This document shows, piece by piece, positions 1-8,590 of a stretch of DNA of 64,000 bases. The notes under the pieces are model-generated. The model searched no databases. It worked only from the letters and a program-made list of their open reading frames with translations, and was not told the origin of the DNA. Each line of letters starts with the position of its first letter. Position 1 is the stretch's first letter. The translations under genes and the position numbers were made by a program. The stretch is from Paenibacillus dakarensis (GTDB taxonomy: Bacteria; Bacillota; Bacilli; Paenibacillales; Paenibacillaceae), in the NCBI RefSeq assembly GCF_001373415.1, contig NZ_CDSE01000022.1:32852-96851 (forward strand), in the 5' to 3' direction.

Positions 1-479
1 GTCATTGCGACAACAATATCGCCGTTATCAGCGGTTTGCTGTTGACGGACAATGACATAGTCACCGTTGTAGATGCCGGCTTCAACCATACTATCACCAA
101 CAACAGTTAACATAAATACTTTACTGTCACCTACAAAATGCTGCGGCAGCGGGAAATAATCTTCAATGTTCTCCGTTGCAGTAATAGGAACCCCGGCAGT
201 AACCTTACCAACAACAGGCACCCTGGAGATCGTATGAGTGAATAAATTGCTGTTCTCTGATTCTTCTTGGCCAAGCAGCTCAATGGCTCTTGGTTTCGTA
301 GGGTCACGGCGGATTAAACCCTTCTTCTCAAGACGGTCTAGATGACCATGTACTGTTGAGCTGGAAGCTAGTCCAACAGCTTCACCGATTTCTCGTACGG
401 AAGGCGGATAGCCTTTACTCCGAACTTCGTTGCGGATAAACTCCAAAATCGCCATCTGGCGGCTGGATATCTTCGACAT
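1..479 (-). CDS. lexA: LexA SOS repressor (partial, C-terminus beyond the window edge)
   Basis: SOS transcriptional repressor and self-cleaving serine protease. The minus-strand frame begins with ATG at 479 and stays open to base 1, giving about 159 of the usual ~205 residues. The N-terminal winged helix reads [19 protein letters not shown] and continues through [16 protein letters not shown], as in Bacillus LexA/DinR. The Ala-Gly cleavage site is in [11 protein letters not shown], and the catalytic serine is in [10 protein letters not shown]. The catalytic lysine would lie past the window edge and cannot be checked. Its promoter carries a perfect LexA box, so it should repress itself. It is divergent from the sosA-like gene, the usual Bacillus layout. 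Identity is close to certain. Confidence 0.97.
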   Translation of the reverse strand, partial: MSKISSRQMAILEFIRNEVRSKGYPPSVREIGEAVGLASSSTVHGHLDRLEKKGLIRRDPTKPRAIELLGQEESENSNLFTHTISRVPVVGKVTAGVPITATENIEDYFPLPQHFVGDSKVFMLTVVGDSMVEAGIYNGDYVIVRQQQTADNGDIVVAM

Positions 480-513
480 TCCGTATCAACCCCATTTAGT
501 AACGTTTGGGAAA

Positions 514-542
514 ATTATATCATAGAACTTCCGTTCGTACAA
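514..542 (-). promoter_or_regulatory. lexA promoter
   Basis: On the minus strand a TTGTAC -35 (plus 537-542) and a TATAAT -10 (plus 514-519) are separated by exactly 17 bp. A perfect LexA box (525-536) fills the spacer, so LexA binding should block RNA polymerase directly. Confidence 0.8.
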
Positions 543-640
543 ACATAAGTTCTAAAATTTTTTCGGAACATTCGTTCGTAAAAACTATTGAATCAAACAA
601 GTGTTCGTGTTATATTGATTTCATAAGAGAACGCTTGTTT
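525..640. promoter_or_regulatory. Cluster of five LexA (SOS) box-like operators
   Basis: The Bacillus SOS box core is GAAC-N4-GTTC. Two perfect cores are seen at 525-536 and 566-577. Three one-mismatch cores are at 541-552 (AAAC-N4-GTTC), 595-606 (AAAC-N4-GTTC) and 629-640 (GAAC-N4-GTTT). The first lies in the lexA promoter spacer, the fourth in the sosA promoter spacer, and the fifth just downstream of the predicted sosA transcription start. B. subtilis is known to have several such boxes between lexA and yneA; five in about 115 bp is dense. Confidence 0.85.
588..616 (+). promoter_or_regulatory. sosA (yneA-like) promoter
   Basis: TTGAAT (588-593), a 17-bp spacer and TATATT (611-616), with a TG one base upstream giving an extended -10. 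A LexA box overlaps the spacer and another lies just after the expected start point, so strong SOS control is expected. Confidence 0.8.
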
Positions 641-649
641 GGGAGATGA

Positions 650-1021
650 TTGAAGATGAGATACACTACATACCGCAGTATTTACGAAGGACAGACTCAG
701 GAAGAAACACATATACAGAACACATTATGGAATCGTACGATAGAATTGATGAAAACGGGTATCGGAAGGTTTATACTTGTGATTTTGATTTTGGTATCAG
801 GCTGGACTGGAGCGTTTTCGGTTTTTGCAGGTGGATTGGAGAAACCGGTCGCAGAGAAGAATGTTATTGTACAGCCTGGCGACTCACTATGGAGCATTGC
901 CGCAGCCAATAAACCTGATGACATGGATACAAGGAAGTATATCAGCTCTATCAGTAAGTTTAATGAACTGAAGGGGCCGGATATTCAAGCTGGCGATGTA
1001 CTGGCTCTGCCTGTATGGTGA
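650..1021 (+). CDS. yneA: SOS-induced cell division suppressor, YneA/SosA-like, LysM domain
   Basis: Probable membrane-anchored inhibitor of cell division made after DNA damage. The 123-residue product has a basic N-terminus, one membrane segment at about 38-61 (IGRFILVILILVSGWTGAFS), and a C-terminal LysM-type domain at about 70-123 (VQPGDSLWSIAA ... IQAGDVLALPVW). Its place divergent from lexA behind LexA boxes matches B. subtilis yneA, whose product delays septation. The GGGAG at 641-645 sits 4 nt before TTG (650) and 10 nt before an in-frame ATG (656), so the exact start is uncertain. The N-terminal extension is longer than in B. subtilis YneA. An overlapping frame from 646 is taken as a shadow. 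Confidence 0.8.
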   Translation: MKMRYTTYRSIYEGQTQEETHIQNTLWNRTIELMKTGIGRFILVILILVSGWTGAFSVFAGGLEKPVAEKNVIVQPGDSLWSIAAANKPDDMDTRKYISSISKFNELKGPDIQAGDVLALPVW

Positions 1022-1046
1022 ATGAAATGTCATCTCTTTACATCCA

Positions 1047-1075
1047 TTCATAAATGGTATGAATAATGGTATAAT
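1047..1075 (+). promoter_or_regulatory. Probable promoter upstream of ynzC
   Basis: TTCATA (1047-1052), 17 bp, TATAAT (1070-1075), with TGG before it (extended -10). A terminator hairpin follows about 20 nt downstream, so transcripts begun here must read through it to reach ynzC. Confidence 0.5.
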
Positions 1076-1096
1076 AGAATAAGAGCGCGCATGTAC

Positions 1097-1135
1097 GAGC
1101 TTGGTAAGGAATCGATTCCTTGACAAGCTCTTTTT
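1097..1135 (+). terminator. Intrinsic terminator between sosA and ynzC
   Basis: GAGCTTG at 1097-1103 pairs with CAAGCTC at 1124-1130, with an inner AAGGAATCGATTCCTT palindrome, followed by five T. It could end sosA transcription or attenuate transcription from the promoter just upstream. Confidence 0.8.
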
Positions 1136-1178
1136 CACATGTCAAAGTTAAAAGTGAATTTTTATTGGAGGCGAAATA

Positions 1179-1379
1179 ATGGATATCGATGCATTGGTTG
1201 AACGTATTAACGTTCTTGCTAGAAAGCACAAAAAAGAAGGCTTGACGGAGGATGAGCATAAAGAGCGTTCAGAACTTCGTGAAATCTATCTTAATAATAT
1301 TCGGAGAAACTTCCGGCAGCAGTTGGAATCCATCGAATGGGTAGAAGAAGAGAATAAAGGTCCTGGTCTGCAGCATTAA
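1179..1379 (+). CDS. ynzC: DUF896 (UPF0291) small protein, YnzC-like
   Basis: 66-residue protein of the DUF896 family: MDIDALVERINVLARKHKK, then a charged helix with EIYLNNIRRNFRQQLE, as in B. subtilis YnzC, the third gene of the SOS operon yneA-yneB-ynzC. It forms a helical hairpin in known structures and has no firmly established function. GGAGG at 1167-1171 is 7 nt before the ATG. The recombinase-like yneB found between the two genes in B. subtilis is absent, and a terminator separates this gene from sosA, so SOS induction here is not assured. Confidence 0.88.
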   Translation: MDIDALVERINVLARKHKKEGLTEDEHKERSELREIYLNNIRRNFRQQLESIEWVEEENKGPGLQH

Positions 1380-1445
1380 GGATGACTGACTGTCTGTTCG
1401 AGAATTCTTTATATTAATTGAACAATTGCGAATAGGGGGAGACGC

Positions 1446-1970
1446 ATGTCTCGGTCATGGGAAAGAAAAGTCAACAAGAATATGTCACAGCTTAACAAGC
1501 AGCGTAAGAAGCAGGGTCAGCCAACTATGGGGATGAATGCAGCAATCACCAGTGATGGCGATGTATTTAAAGGCCGCAAGTATGTGCTGCCTATCATCTT
1601 AATCGCATTAGCGGCTCTTTATGCCATGCTGGGTATGGCGACAACAGCTGCTGGTGCGGGTAGTCAGGCAATGAACTGGATCGGGGTCAGTCTGTATGTG
1701 CTGCTGGCTGTAATGATTTTCTTGCGCAAGCCATATTTGAAAGTTACTCGTAATACGGTATCAACCATGAAGTTCAATCGTGAACGTAAATTAACAGCGT
1801 CTGAGATTTCAAAGATCAAGATTTTGAAGGGCTCAGTGGTAATCGAGAACAATGCTCGAGGTGGAAATTGGGTGTTTTCTCGATTGATTAACCGCTACGA
1901 TACTCAAGCAATGGGAGAAAGACTGGAGCAATTTGCGAAGGTTAACAATATTCCTGTAGAGCATCAATAA
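1446..1970 (+). CDS. Conserved membrane protein, function unknown
   Basis: 174 residues. A strongly basic N-terminal 45 residues (KVNKNMSQLNKQRKKQGQP) is followed by two membrane helices at about 46-66 (YVLPIILIALAALYAMLG) and 75-95 (NWIGVSLYVLLAVMIFL). A C-terminal cytosolic part of about 80 residues alternates strands and a helix (LTASEISKIKILKGSVVIE), resembling small PH-like membrane proteins; that comparison is by feel only. AGGGGGAG lies 6 nt before the ATG. It is followed at 44 nt by a HAD hydrolase on the same strand. Confidence 0.75.
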   Translation: MSRSWERKVNKNMSQLNKQRKKQGQPTMGMNAAITSDGDVFKGRKYVLPIILIALAALYAMLGMATTAAGAGSQAMNWIGVSLYVLLAVMIFLRKPYLKVTRNTVSTMKFNRERKLTASEISKIKILKGSVVIENNARGGNWVFSRLINRYDTQAMGERLEQFAKVNNIPVEHQ

Positions 1971-2014
1971 TAGAGGTTGTTTCGTAAGGCAAGAACTAAA
2001 GGGAGCTGGAAGAG

Positions 2015-2806
2015 ATGCCGATATCTGCGGTACTGTTTGATTTGGATGATACGCTTTTATGGGACGAAAGAAGTGTGGAAGAAGCTTTTGAAGTAACCTG
2101 TAAGGCTGCAGCACAGTGTGCCGGAATTGAAGCGGGTGCTCTGCTAGCTGCGGTTCGCAATGAAGCACGATTATTGTATGAATCCTTTGACACCTTTGCA
2201 TTTACCAAAATGATCGGCATCAATCCATATGAGGGCTTGTGGGCTAATTTTACAGCTGGAGAACAGCCGGAGTTCCGACGTCTGCAAGAGTTAGCACCTA
2301 TGTACCGCAAAGAATCATGGTATCGGGGATTGAAAACCTTAGGTGTTGATAACGAGGAGCTGGCAGGAGAACTTTCAGAACAATTTGCTGCAGAACGCAG
2401 ACAACGCCCTTATGTTTATGATGAGACTTTTGATGTTCTGAAAGAGCTTCAAGGTCACGTTAAATTACTGCTTCTAACGAACGGAAGCCCTGATCTCCAG
2501 CAGGAGAAGCTGGACGGGGTGCCCGATTTGGTCTCTTTCTTTGATCATATCGTGATTTCCGGAAACTTCGGTAAAGGCAAACCGGATGTCTCTATTTTCA
2601 CACATGCGTTAGGACTTCTCGGCATAAATCCTGAGAATGCAGTTATGGTTGGGGATAAGCTGACCACCGATATCAAAGGCGGTAACGCGGCGGGACTGAC
2701 TACGGTTTGGATTAACCGTACGGATCGTCCAAAGGATCCGGAGATTGTCCCAACTTATGAAATTCAGAGTTTAACAGAACTTCACGATATTTTATCTGCA
2801 TTGTAA
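2015..2806 (+). CDS. HAD-superfamily hydrolase (phosphatase)
   Basis: 263-residue cytosolic HAD enzyme, probably a phosphatase acting on a small metabolite. Motif I is LFDLDDTLL (nucleophile Asp9, acid/base Asp11), motif II LLLLTNGSP, motif III lysine in GNFGKGKPD, motif IV VGDKLTTDIKGG. The helical cap lies between motifs I and II (C1 type), with an aromatic-rich stretch that should set specificity. The substrate cannot be read from sequence. GGGAGCTGGAAGAG gives the ribosome site. A terminator-like hairpin follows at 2839. Confidence 0.88.
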   Translation: MPISAVLFDLDDTLLWDERSVEEAFEVTCKAAAQCAGIEAGALLAAVRNEARLLYESFDTFAFTKMIGINPYEGLWANFTAGEQPEFRRLQELAPMYRKESWYRGLKTLGVDNEELAGELSEQFAAERRQRPYVYDETFDVLKELQGHVKLLLLTNGSPDLQQEKLDGVPDLVSFFDHIVISGNFGKGKPDVSIFTHALGLLGINPENAVMVGDKLTTDIKGGNAAGLTTVWINRTDRPKDPEIVPTYEIQSLTELHDILSAL

Positions 2807-2838
2807 AGTTACATTGAACTCATAAATCAAGTATATAT

Positions 2839-2887
2839 AAGTCGTCTCTTGTCATTTGGTTAATTGGCATGAGTCGGCTTATTTTTT
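2839..2887 (+). terminator. Intrinsic terminator after the HAD gene
   Basis: A 15-bp stem (2839-2853 with 2866-2880) containing two T:T mismatches and G:T pairs, ending in a T-rich run (2882-2887). Confidence 0.7.
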
Positions 2888-3051
2888 GCTGCATAACAGC
2901 ATTTAATGATTTATGATAAATGTCACACAATTGTAAGCGTTAAAACATTTTAGAGGAATAAAAAGGTTGTATAATTATGTAGCTGTTAAGTATTTAAGCG
3001 AGAGTAACGAAGTGAACCATACATATGATTTCAAAAGTAGGTGTATATCTT

Positions 3052-3459
3052 ATGAAGAAGAACAGGTATGCTTTGATTTCGGTTATGATCCTGATGGCTA
3101 TTTCCCTGGCAGCTTGTCGAGATAGCAAGGCTAGCGGCGGCGATGAGTTAGTCATGGTTGATCCCATCCTGGTTGAACTGACCTTAAATGCAGAAACTGT
3201 TGCAGCAGGGGAGAATGTATTGATTCAAGCGAAGGTAACCCAAGCAGGAATGCCGGTAGAGGATGCTGATAAAGTCGAGTTTGAGATTGTCCGTGAAGGC
3301 GGGGGATCACCGGAAAAGGTACCGATTCAACATCTGGGGGACGGCAGCTATGAGCTTAATAAAGTGTTTAATGAACCCGGTAATTATCGGATTATCTCTC
3401 ATGTTACGGCGCGTGGTCAGCATTCGATGCCATTGAAGGAACTCAAAGTAGCTGGATGA
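3052..3459 (+). CDS. YtkA/FixH-like lipoprotein
   Basis: Surface lipoprotein of 135 residues. MKKNRYALISVMILMAISLAAC is a lipoprotein signal with lipobox SLAAC; the acylated Cys is residue 22. The mature part has the YtkA/FixH-like beta fold: VELTLNAETVAAGENVLIQA, DADKVEFEIV, HLGDGSYELNKVFNEPGNYRI. Members of this family are often linked to copper handling or cytochrome oxidase assembly, but no metal ligands are obvious and no such neighbours are present. I chose ATG 3052, with TAGGTG 8 nt upstream, over an in-frame ATG at 3025 because it puts the signal peptide at the N-terminus. Confidence 0.8.
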   Translation: MKKNRYALISVMILMAISLAACRDSKASGGDELVMVDPILVELTLNAETVAAGENVLIQAKVTQAGMPVEDADKVEFEIVREGGGSPEKVPIQHLGDGSYELNKVFNEPGNYRIISHVTARGQHSMPLKELKVAG

Positions 3460-3482
3460 GCAAGAATAATAATCATTTAAAC

Positions 3483-3527
3483 AGCAGTCCAGAACATCCC
3501 TTCGGATGACTTAGACTGCTTTTTTTC
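3483..3527 (+). terminator. Intrinsic terminator after the YtkA-like gene
   Basis: AGCAGTC (3483-3489) pairs with GACTGCT (3514-3520), with an inner CATCC/GGATG stem capped by CTTC, followed by a run of T. Confidence 0.85.
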
Positions 3528-3787
3528 TTTACTCCTGTTTATACTAAAACCGAACATTATCGTCTTTAATGATTATCTCGTTCGTGTTACCGGCAAAAAT
3601 TTCAATAATAATTATATCCCTATTTTCTACTAGGAATAATACACTATATGCTGCTTCTATTGATGTTTATCATCTGATGTTTATCATTATGAGTTGATAT
3701 TATGCCTATTTCAACGGATATCATCCTTTTCTATTGAAATATATTCTGTTACACTAAGATTTAACGTTTGGCTGGGAGGGATATACA
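3528..3787. other. AT-rich metH upstream region with a 14-bp direct repeat
   Basis: No gene and no S-box (SAM) or B12 riboswitch consensus is visible. A 12-base word TGATGTTTATCA occurs twice at 3661-3672 and 3675-3686 (14-bp period). A weak promoter may be TTTTCT (3727-3732) and TACACT (3750-3755) with an extended -10 TG. The repeat could be a regulator site for metH. Confidence 0.4.
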
Positions 3788-6700
3788 TTGAGCAAACCTA
3801 ACTTGCAAGAAGTACTAAAAGAACGAATATTGATTCTTGATGGTGCAATGGGGACCATGATACAACAAGAGGACCTTTCAGCTGAGGACTTCGGTGGTGA
3901 AGAGCTGGATGGCTGTAATGAAATGCTGGTGCTGAAACGCCCGGATGTTATACAGTCGATTCATGAACAATATTTAGCTGCAGGTGCCGATCTTATTGAA
4001 ACGAATACTTTTGGTGCGACTTCAGTTGTACTTGCCGAGTATGATATACCCGAGCTTGCCCGGGAGATTAACCTGAATGCGGCTCGTCTAGCGCTGGCTG
4101 CAGCTTCAAAATATTCAACTCCCGAGAAACCGCGTTATGTTGTAGGTGCGATGGGACCAACAACGAAGACGCTATCCGTTACCGGCGGAGTTACATTTCA
4201 GGAATTAATTCAAAGCTATGAAGAGCAGGCTGCTGCTTTAATTGAGGGCGGTGTAGATGCTCTTTTGCTGGAAACATCACAAGATACACTTAACGTGAAA
4301 GCAGGTACGATCGGAATACGCCAAGCTTTTGAAAAGACGGGTGTAAAGCTTCCGATCATGATATCCGGAACGATTGAACCAATGGGTACAACACTAGCCG
4401 GACAGAACATTGAAGCATTTTACATATCTCTGGAGCATTTAGAACCGATATCCATTGGTTTAAACTGTGCAACAGGGCCGGAATTCATGAGAGATCATAT
4501 ACGTTCGCTTTCAGAAATGGCTAAGGCAGCAATCAGCTGTTATCCGAATGCCGGGTTGCCCGATGAGAACGGGAATTATCATGAATCACCGGAATCCCTT
4601 GCCCAGAAGATGGGCGCATTTGCTGAAAAAGGGTGGCTGAACATTGCAGGTGGCTGCTGCGGAACGACGCCTGAACATATTCGTGCTTTAAGCAGCATGA
4701 TGAGTAAATATCCGCCAAGAAAGCTGGAGGGCTCCCATTTACCGGCTCTTTCGGGAATTGATCCCGTCTATATCGAGCAGGATAATCGTCCGTATATGGT
4801 TGGAGAGCGGACGAATGTGCTTGGTTCCCGCAAATTTAAGCGCCTCATCGTGGAAGGAAAGTACGAGGAAGCGTCTGAAATAGCTCGGGCTCAAGTTAAA
4901 AATGGTGCGCATGTCATTGATGTTTGTGTACAGGATCCGGATCGTGAAGAGAAAGAGGACATGATGAAGTTCCTGGAGCTCGTCGTGAAAAAGGTGAAAG
5001 TTCCTCTCATGATCGATACAACGGACCCAGAGGTTATAGATCTTTCACTAAGCTATTCTCAAGGGAAGGCGATAATTAACTCCATTAACCTTGAGGACGG
5101 AGAAGATAAGTTTGAAAAGGTAGCTCCACTGATTCACAAATTCGGCGCTGCTGTTGTCGTCGGAACGATTGATGAAAGCGGACAAGCGATAGATCGTCAG
5201 GATAAATTAAAAGTTGCACGCCGTTCCTATGACCTGCTTGTGAATAAGTATGGCATTAAACCGGAAGATATTATTTTTGATACATTGGTGTTCCCTGTTG
5301 GAACAGGTGATGAGCAGTATATAGGATCAGCCCAAGAAACCATTGAAGGAATTCGGTTAATAAAAGAGTCTATGCCGGAATGCCATACGATTCTGGGAAT
5401 CAGCAATGTTTCCTTTGGGCTTCCAGAGGCTGGAAGAGAAGTGCTGAACTCGGTGTTTTTATATGAATGTACGAAGGCAGGACTTGATTATGCCATTGTG
5501 AATACGGAGAAGCTGGAGCGTTATGCCTCGATTCCAGAAGAAGAGCGGCGTCTGGCGGAAAATCTTATCTATCGTACGAATGATGAGACTCTTGCTGCTT
5601 TTGTAGCTGCATTCCGGAACAAGAAGGTTGAGAAGAAAGAGAAGATCTCGAACCTGAGCTTGGAAGAAAGACTTGCTTCATATGTTGTGGAGGGGTCTAA
5701 GGAAGGACTCATTCCTGATCTGGATGAGGCCTTGAAGAAATATGGAGCACTCGAAATTATAAATGGACCTTTGATGCAAGGAATGACCGAAGTCGGCCGT
5801 CTGTTTAATAATAATGAGTTAATCGTTGCTGAAGTGCTCCAAAGTGCGGAAGTGATGAAAGCCTCGGTGGCTCATCTGGAACAATTCATGGAGAAGAATG
5901 AGACGTCTGTCAAGGGTAAAATAATGCTTGCGACAGTAAAAGGCGATGTACATGACATCGGTAAAAACCTGGTTGAAATCATCCTTTCGAATAATGGTTA
6001 TGAAATTATTAACTTGGGTATAAAAGTACCACCAGAACAAATTATTGAAGCATATCGAAGAGAAAAGCCCGATGCTATCGGTTTGTCGGGTCTTTTGGTT
6101 AAATCAGCCCAGCAAATGGTCTTAACGGCTCAGGATTTAAAGACGGCAGGCGTAAATGTGCCGATTATGGTTGGCGGGGCCGCACTTACACGTAAGTTTA
6201 CAAGAACTCGTATCAGACCCGAGTATGAAGGCATGGTGCTGTATGCGAAGGATGCAATGGATGGGTTAGATATCGCCAATAAACTCAGTGATCCCATTAC
6301 GAGACAAGAAATCGAGAACCTGGTGAAAGCTGAACGGGAAGAAGATATTACAGTTAAACCTGCTGAGAAGCAGCTGCCGGAGCAAACCCGGGTTAACCGC
6401 TCGAAAATATCCTCGGAAGCACCGGTCTATCTTCCGCCGGACTTGGATAGGCATGTTATAAAGAATTATCCAATATCGCATATTCTTCCTTATATTAATA
6501 TGCAAATGCTGCTCGGACATCATTTGGGCCTAAGAGGTTCAGTAGACCAGCTGCTGCAAACTCAAGATCCCAAAGCCGTTTCGTTGAAAGCGACGGTAGA
6601 TGGAATACTGCAAGAAGCCATTCAAGACGGCATTATTCAGGCGCATGCCATGTATCGATTCTTCCCGGCTCAGTCGGACGGAAATGATATTTTGATCTAT

Positions 6701-7228
6701 GACCCTGAGAACAAGGAAACCGTTCTTCACCGGTTCAACTTCCCAAGGCAGTCGGTAGAACCTTATCTATGTCTCTCAGACTTCTTAAAACCGGTTGATA
6801 GCGGAGTAATGGATTATGTTGGCTTCTTGGTTGTAACTGCCGGTCACGGTATAGGAAAGCTGTCTTCGGAATGGAAAGATAAAGGGGATTATCTCCGTTC
6901 ACATGCATTACAGTCGGTTGCACTCGAGACTGCCGAAGCACTTGCTGAACGCGTTCACCATTTGATGAGAGATTCCTGGGGCTTCCCGGATCCAGAGGAT
7001 ATGACCATGAAGAGACGTTTTGGGGCAAGATACCAAGGGATTCGTGTATCATTCGGATATCCGGCATGTCCGGATCTGGAGGATCAGGAGGCGTTGTTTA
7101 AACTGATGAAACCGGAAGATATGGGTGTGCACCTTACCGAAGGCTTTATGATGGAGCCCGAGGCATCTGTTTCAGCGATGGTGTTTAGCCATCCTGAAGC
7201 TAAATACTTTAACGTTGAAAAAGCTTGA
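3788..7228 (+). CDS. metH: Cobalamin-dependent methionine synthase
   Basis: Transfers a methyl group from 5-methyltetrahydrofolate to homocysteine through cob(I)alamin, the last step of methionine synthesis. The 1146-residue protein shows all modules: homocysteine domain at 1-320 with zinc cysteines in GLNCATG (~225) and GGCCGTTP (~288); pterin domain from ~335 (VGERTNVLGSRKF); four-helix cap ~640-700; B12 domain with cobalt-ligand motif VKGDVHDIGKNL (~717) and VGGAALT; C-terminal reactivation domain ending in RYQGIRVSFGYPACPD (~1080), which uses AdoMet. Slightly shorter than the 1227-residue E. coli enzyme, as usual in Bacilli. The start is TTG with GGGAGGG 7 nt upstream. No metF or metE lies nearby. 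Confidence 0.97.
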   Translation: MSKPNLQEVLKERILILDGAMGTMIQQEDLSAEDFGGEELDGCNEMLVLKRPDVIQSIHEQYLAAGADLIETNTFGATSVVLAEYDIPELAREINLNAARLALAAASKYSTPEKPRYVVGAMGPTTKTLSVTGGVTFQELIQSYEEQAAALIEGGVDALLLETSQDTLNVKAGTIGIRQAFEKTGVKLPIMISGTIEPMGTTLAGQNIEAFYISLEHLEPISIGLNCATGPEFMRDHIRSLSEMAKAAISCYPNAGLPDENGNYHESPESLAQKMGAFAEKGWLNIAGGCCGTTPEHIRALSSMMSKYPPRKLEGSHLPALSGIDPVYIEQDNRPYMVGERTNVLGSRKFKRLIVEGKYEEASEIARAQVKNGAHVIDVCVQDPDREEKEDMMKFLELVVKKVKVPLMIDTTDPEVIDLSLSYSQGKAIINSINLEDGEDKFEKVAPLIHKFGAAVVVGTIDESGQAIDRQDKLKVARRSYDLLVNKYGIKPEDIIFDTLVFPVGTGDEQYIGSAQETIEGIRLIKESMPECHTILGISNVSFGLPEAGREVLNSVFLYECTKAGLDYAIVNTEKLERYASIPEEERRLAENLIYRTNDETLAAFVAAFRNKKVEKKEKISNLSLEERLASYVVEGSKEGLIPDLDEALKKYGALEIINGPLMQGMTEVGRLFNNNELIVAEVLQSAEVMKASVAHLEQFMEKNETSVKGKIMLATVKGDVHDIGKNLVEIILSNNGYEIINLGIKVPPEQIIEAYRREKPDAIGLSGLLVKSAQQMVLTAQDLKTAGVNVPIMVGGAALTRKFTRTRIRPEYEGMVLYAKDAMDGLDIANKLSDPITRQEIENLVKAEREEDITVKPAEKQLPEQTRVNRSKISSEAPVYLPPDLDRHVIKNYPISHILPYINMQMLLGHHLGLRGSVDQLLQTQDPKAVSLKATVDGILQEAIQDGIIQAHAMYRFFPAQSDGNDILIYDPENKETVLHRFNFPRQSVEPYLCLSDFLKPVDSGVMDYVGFLVVTAGHGIGKLSSEWKDKGDYLRSHALQSVALETAEALAERVHHLMRDSWGFPDPEDMTMKRRFGARYQGIRVSFGYPACPDLEDQEALFKLMKPEDMGVHLTEGFMMEPEASVSAMVFSHPEAKYFNVEKA

Positions 7229-7321
7229 TATATTATATAGGTACAGATGTATCCGTTATGGGAATCCTCCGAGCATTTCGGGGGATTTCTCCGGTTTACA
7301 TACTTGGAAGGGGAGAAGAGA

Positions 7322-8245
7322 ATGGAACTCTATTTTTTAGGAACAAATGCAGGGGTTCCGACGCTGCAGCGAAATGTTACCTCCATAGCATTACGTTTGC
7401 TAGAGGAACGCCGCAGCATGTGGCTGTTCGATTGTGGGGAAGGAACACAGCATCAGATCCTTCGTTCACCATTAAAGATGACACGCTTAGAAAAATTATT
7501 CATTACTCATTTGCATGGAGACCATATATTTGGACTGCCGGGTTTATTGTCTAGTCGGGGAGCACAAGGAGCTACAACACCCATTACAGTGTATGGGCCA
7601 AAGGGCATTAAGACGTTCATCGAAACCTCGCTGGACCTTAGTCAATCCAGAGTGAATTATCCGCTTGAAATCGTGGAGCACAGCGGAGGAGTATTATTCG
7701 AAGATGAAGGATTTCGTGTAGAGGCTTCAGTTCTCGAGCATCGGGCTGAAAGTTACGGATATCGAATTATTGAAAAGGAACGCCCTGGAAAGCTTGATCA
7801 GAAGCGTCTCGAGTCATTGGGATTAAAACCTGGCCCGATCTACGGACGGCTGAAACGTGGAGAGAGTGTAGAAACGAACGATGGCCGGATTATCCATGCA
7901 GCAGATGTACTGCTTGCGCCGAAAAAAGGGCGTATTGTAACGATCCTTGGTGATACCAGACCATGTGAGAATATCGTTCCGCTCGCTAAGGATGCCGATC
8001 TGTTGGTGCATGAAGCAACTTTCATGCATGAGCTTGAGGATATTGCTCATGAATATTACCACAGCACAGCATTGCAGGCGGCTAAAGCTGCTGCGGAAGC
8101 AGGAGTAAAGATGTTAATGTTGACGCATTTTAGCTCCAGATACAAGGACATTGAACATTTGCAGCCTTTACTTGAGGAAGCGAAAGAAGTATTCCCGAAC
8201 ACAAGGCTAGCCGAAGATTTCGGCCTGTATCCTGTATCGAGATAA
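7322..8245 (+). CDS. rnz: Ribonuclease Z (tRNA 3' endonuclease)
   Basis: Zinc phosphodiesterase that removes 3' trailers from tRNA precursors lacking encoded CCA. 307 residues, the normal bacterial length. Beta-lactamase-fold motifs: LGTNAGVPT near the N-terminus, the metal-binding THLHGDHIFGLPG (~60-72), LGDTRPCEN, the substrate-arm region with GPIYGRLKRG, and the late histidine in LTHFSSRY. ATG 7322 with GGAAGGGGAG just upstream is preferred over an in-frame start at 7247, since it begins with the conserved MELYFLGTNAG. The 93-nt gap after metH holds a GC-rich hairpin (7264-7287, AATCCTCCGA against TCGGGGGATT) with only a weak T tract. Confidence 0.96.
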   Translation: MELYFLGTNAGVPTLQRNVTSIALRLLEERRSMWLFDCGEGTQHQILRSPLKMTRLEKLFITHLHGDHIFGLPGLLSSRGAQGATTPITVYGPKGIKTFIETSLDLSQSRVNYPLEIVEHSGGVLFEDEGFRVEASVLEHRAESYGYRIIEKERPGKLDQKRLESLGLKPGPIYGRLKRGESVETNDGRIIHAADVLLAPKKGRIVTILGDTRPCENIVPLAKDADLLVHEATFMHELEDIAHEYYHSTALQAAKAAAEAGVKMLMLTHFSSRYKDIEHLQPLLEEAKEVFPNTRLAEDFGLYPVSR

Positions 8246-8590
8246 GGAAATGATAAGAATTATTTTCCGGGAAAGCGCAGGATATGACAAGCTTATTCCA
8301 TCATCTTCACACCTTGGACACTCTTCGATTTCTTTCGACCAGCTGTGCCGGACGGCTCCGAAATTCAATCAAAAAGGCGGTCAGTTAGTGGCATTTTCCG
8401 CCTCTCAAATAGTTGCAGGGGAAAGATGCATCTTTTAAAATGTATGAAGATGTCTATCCGTTTCTATATTGAAAAATGGATAGTCTGGCTAAACTAAACA
8501 AGCAGCTATACATGCAGGGTTTAAAGAGCTGATGTTTAATGCTGTTAATTATTAATGTGATAAATACAGACAGAGTGAGAAGGTGCTAAC
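8246..8590. other. Intergenic region between rnz and the YutF-like gene
   Basis: 345 bases with no convincing gene. A 62-codon frame at 8250-8438 lacks a ribosome site and family features and is not called. GGCGG/CCGCC (about 8381-8402) could form a long-loop hairpin. TTGAAA (8469-8474) with TAAACT (8490-8495) is a weak promoter with a short 15-bp spacer. Confidence 0.4.

Noticed and set aside
646..912. 88-codon frame overlapping the sosA-like gene
   Set aside because: The overlapping frame encodes the LysM and membrane segment expected for YneA; this frame shows neither.
3528..3787. Possible SAM or cobalamin riboswitch before metH
   Set aside because: No S-box core or B12-box consensus found by eye.
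8250..8438. 62-codon frame downstream of rnz
   Set aside because: No ribosome site, low hydrophobic pattern and no family features; lies in a gene-free stretch.
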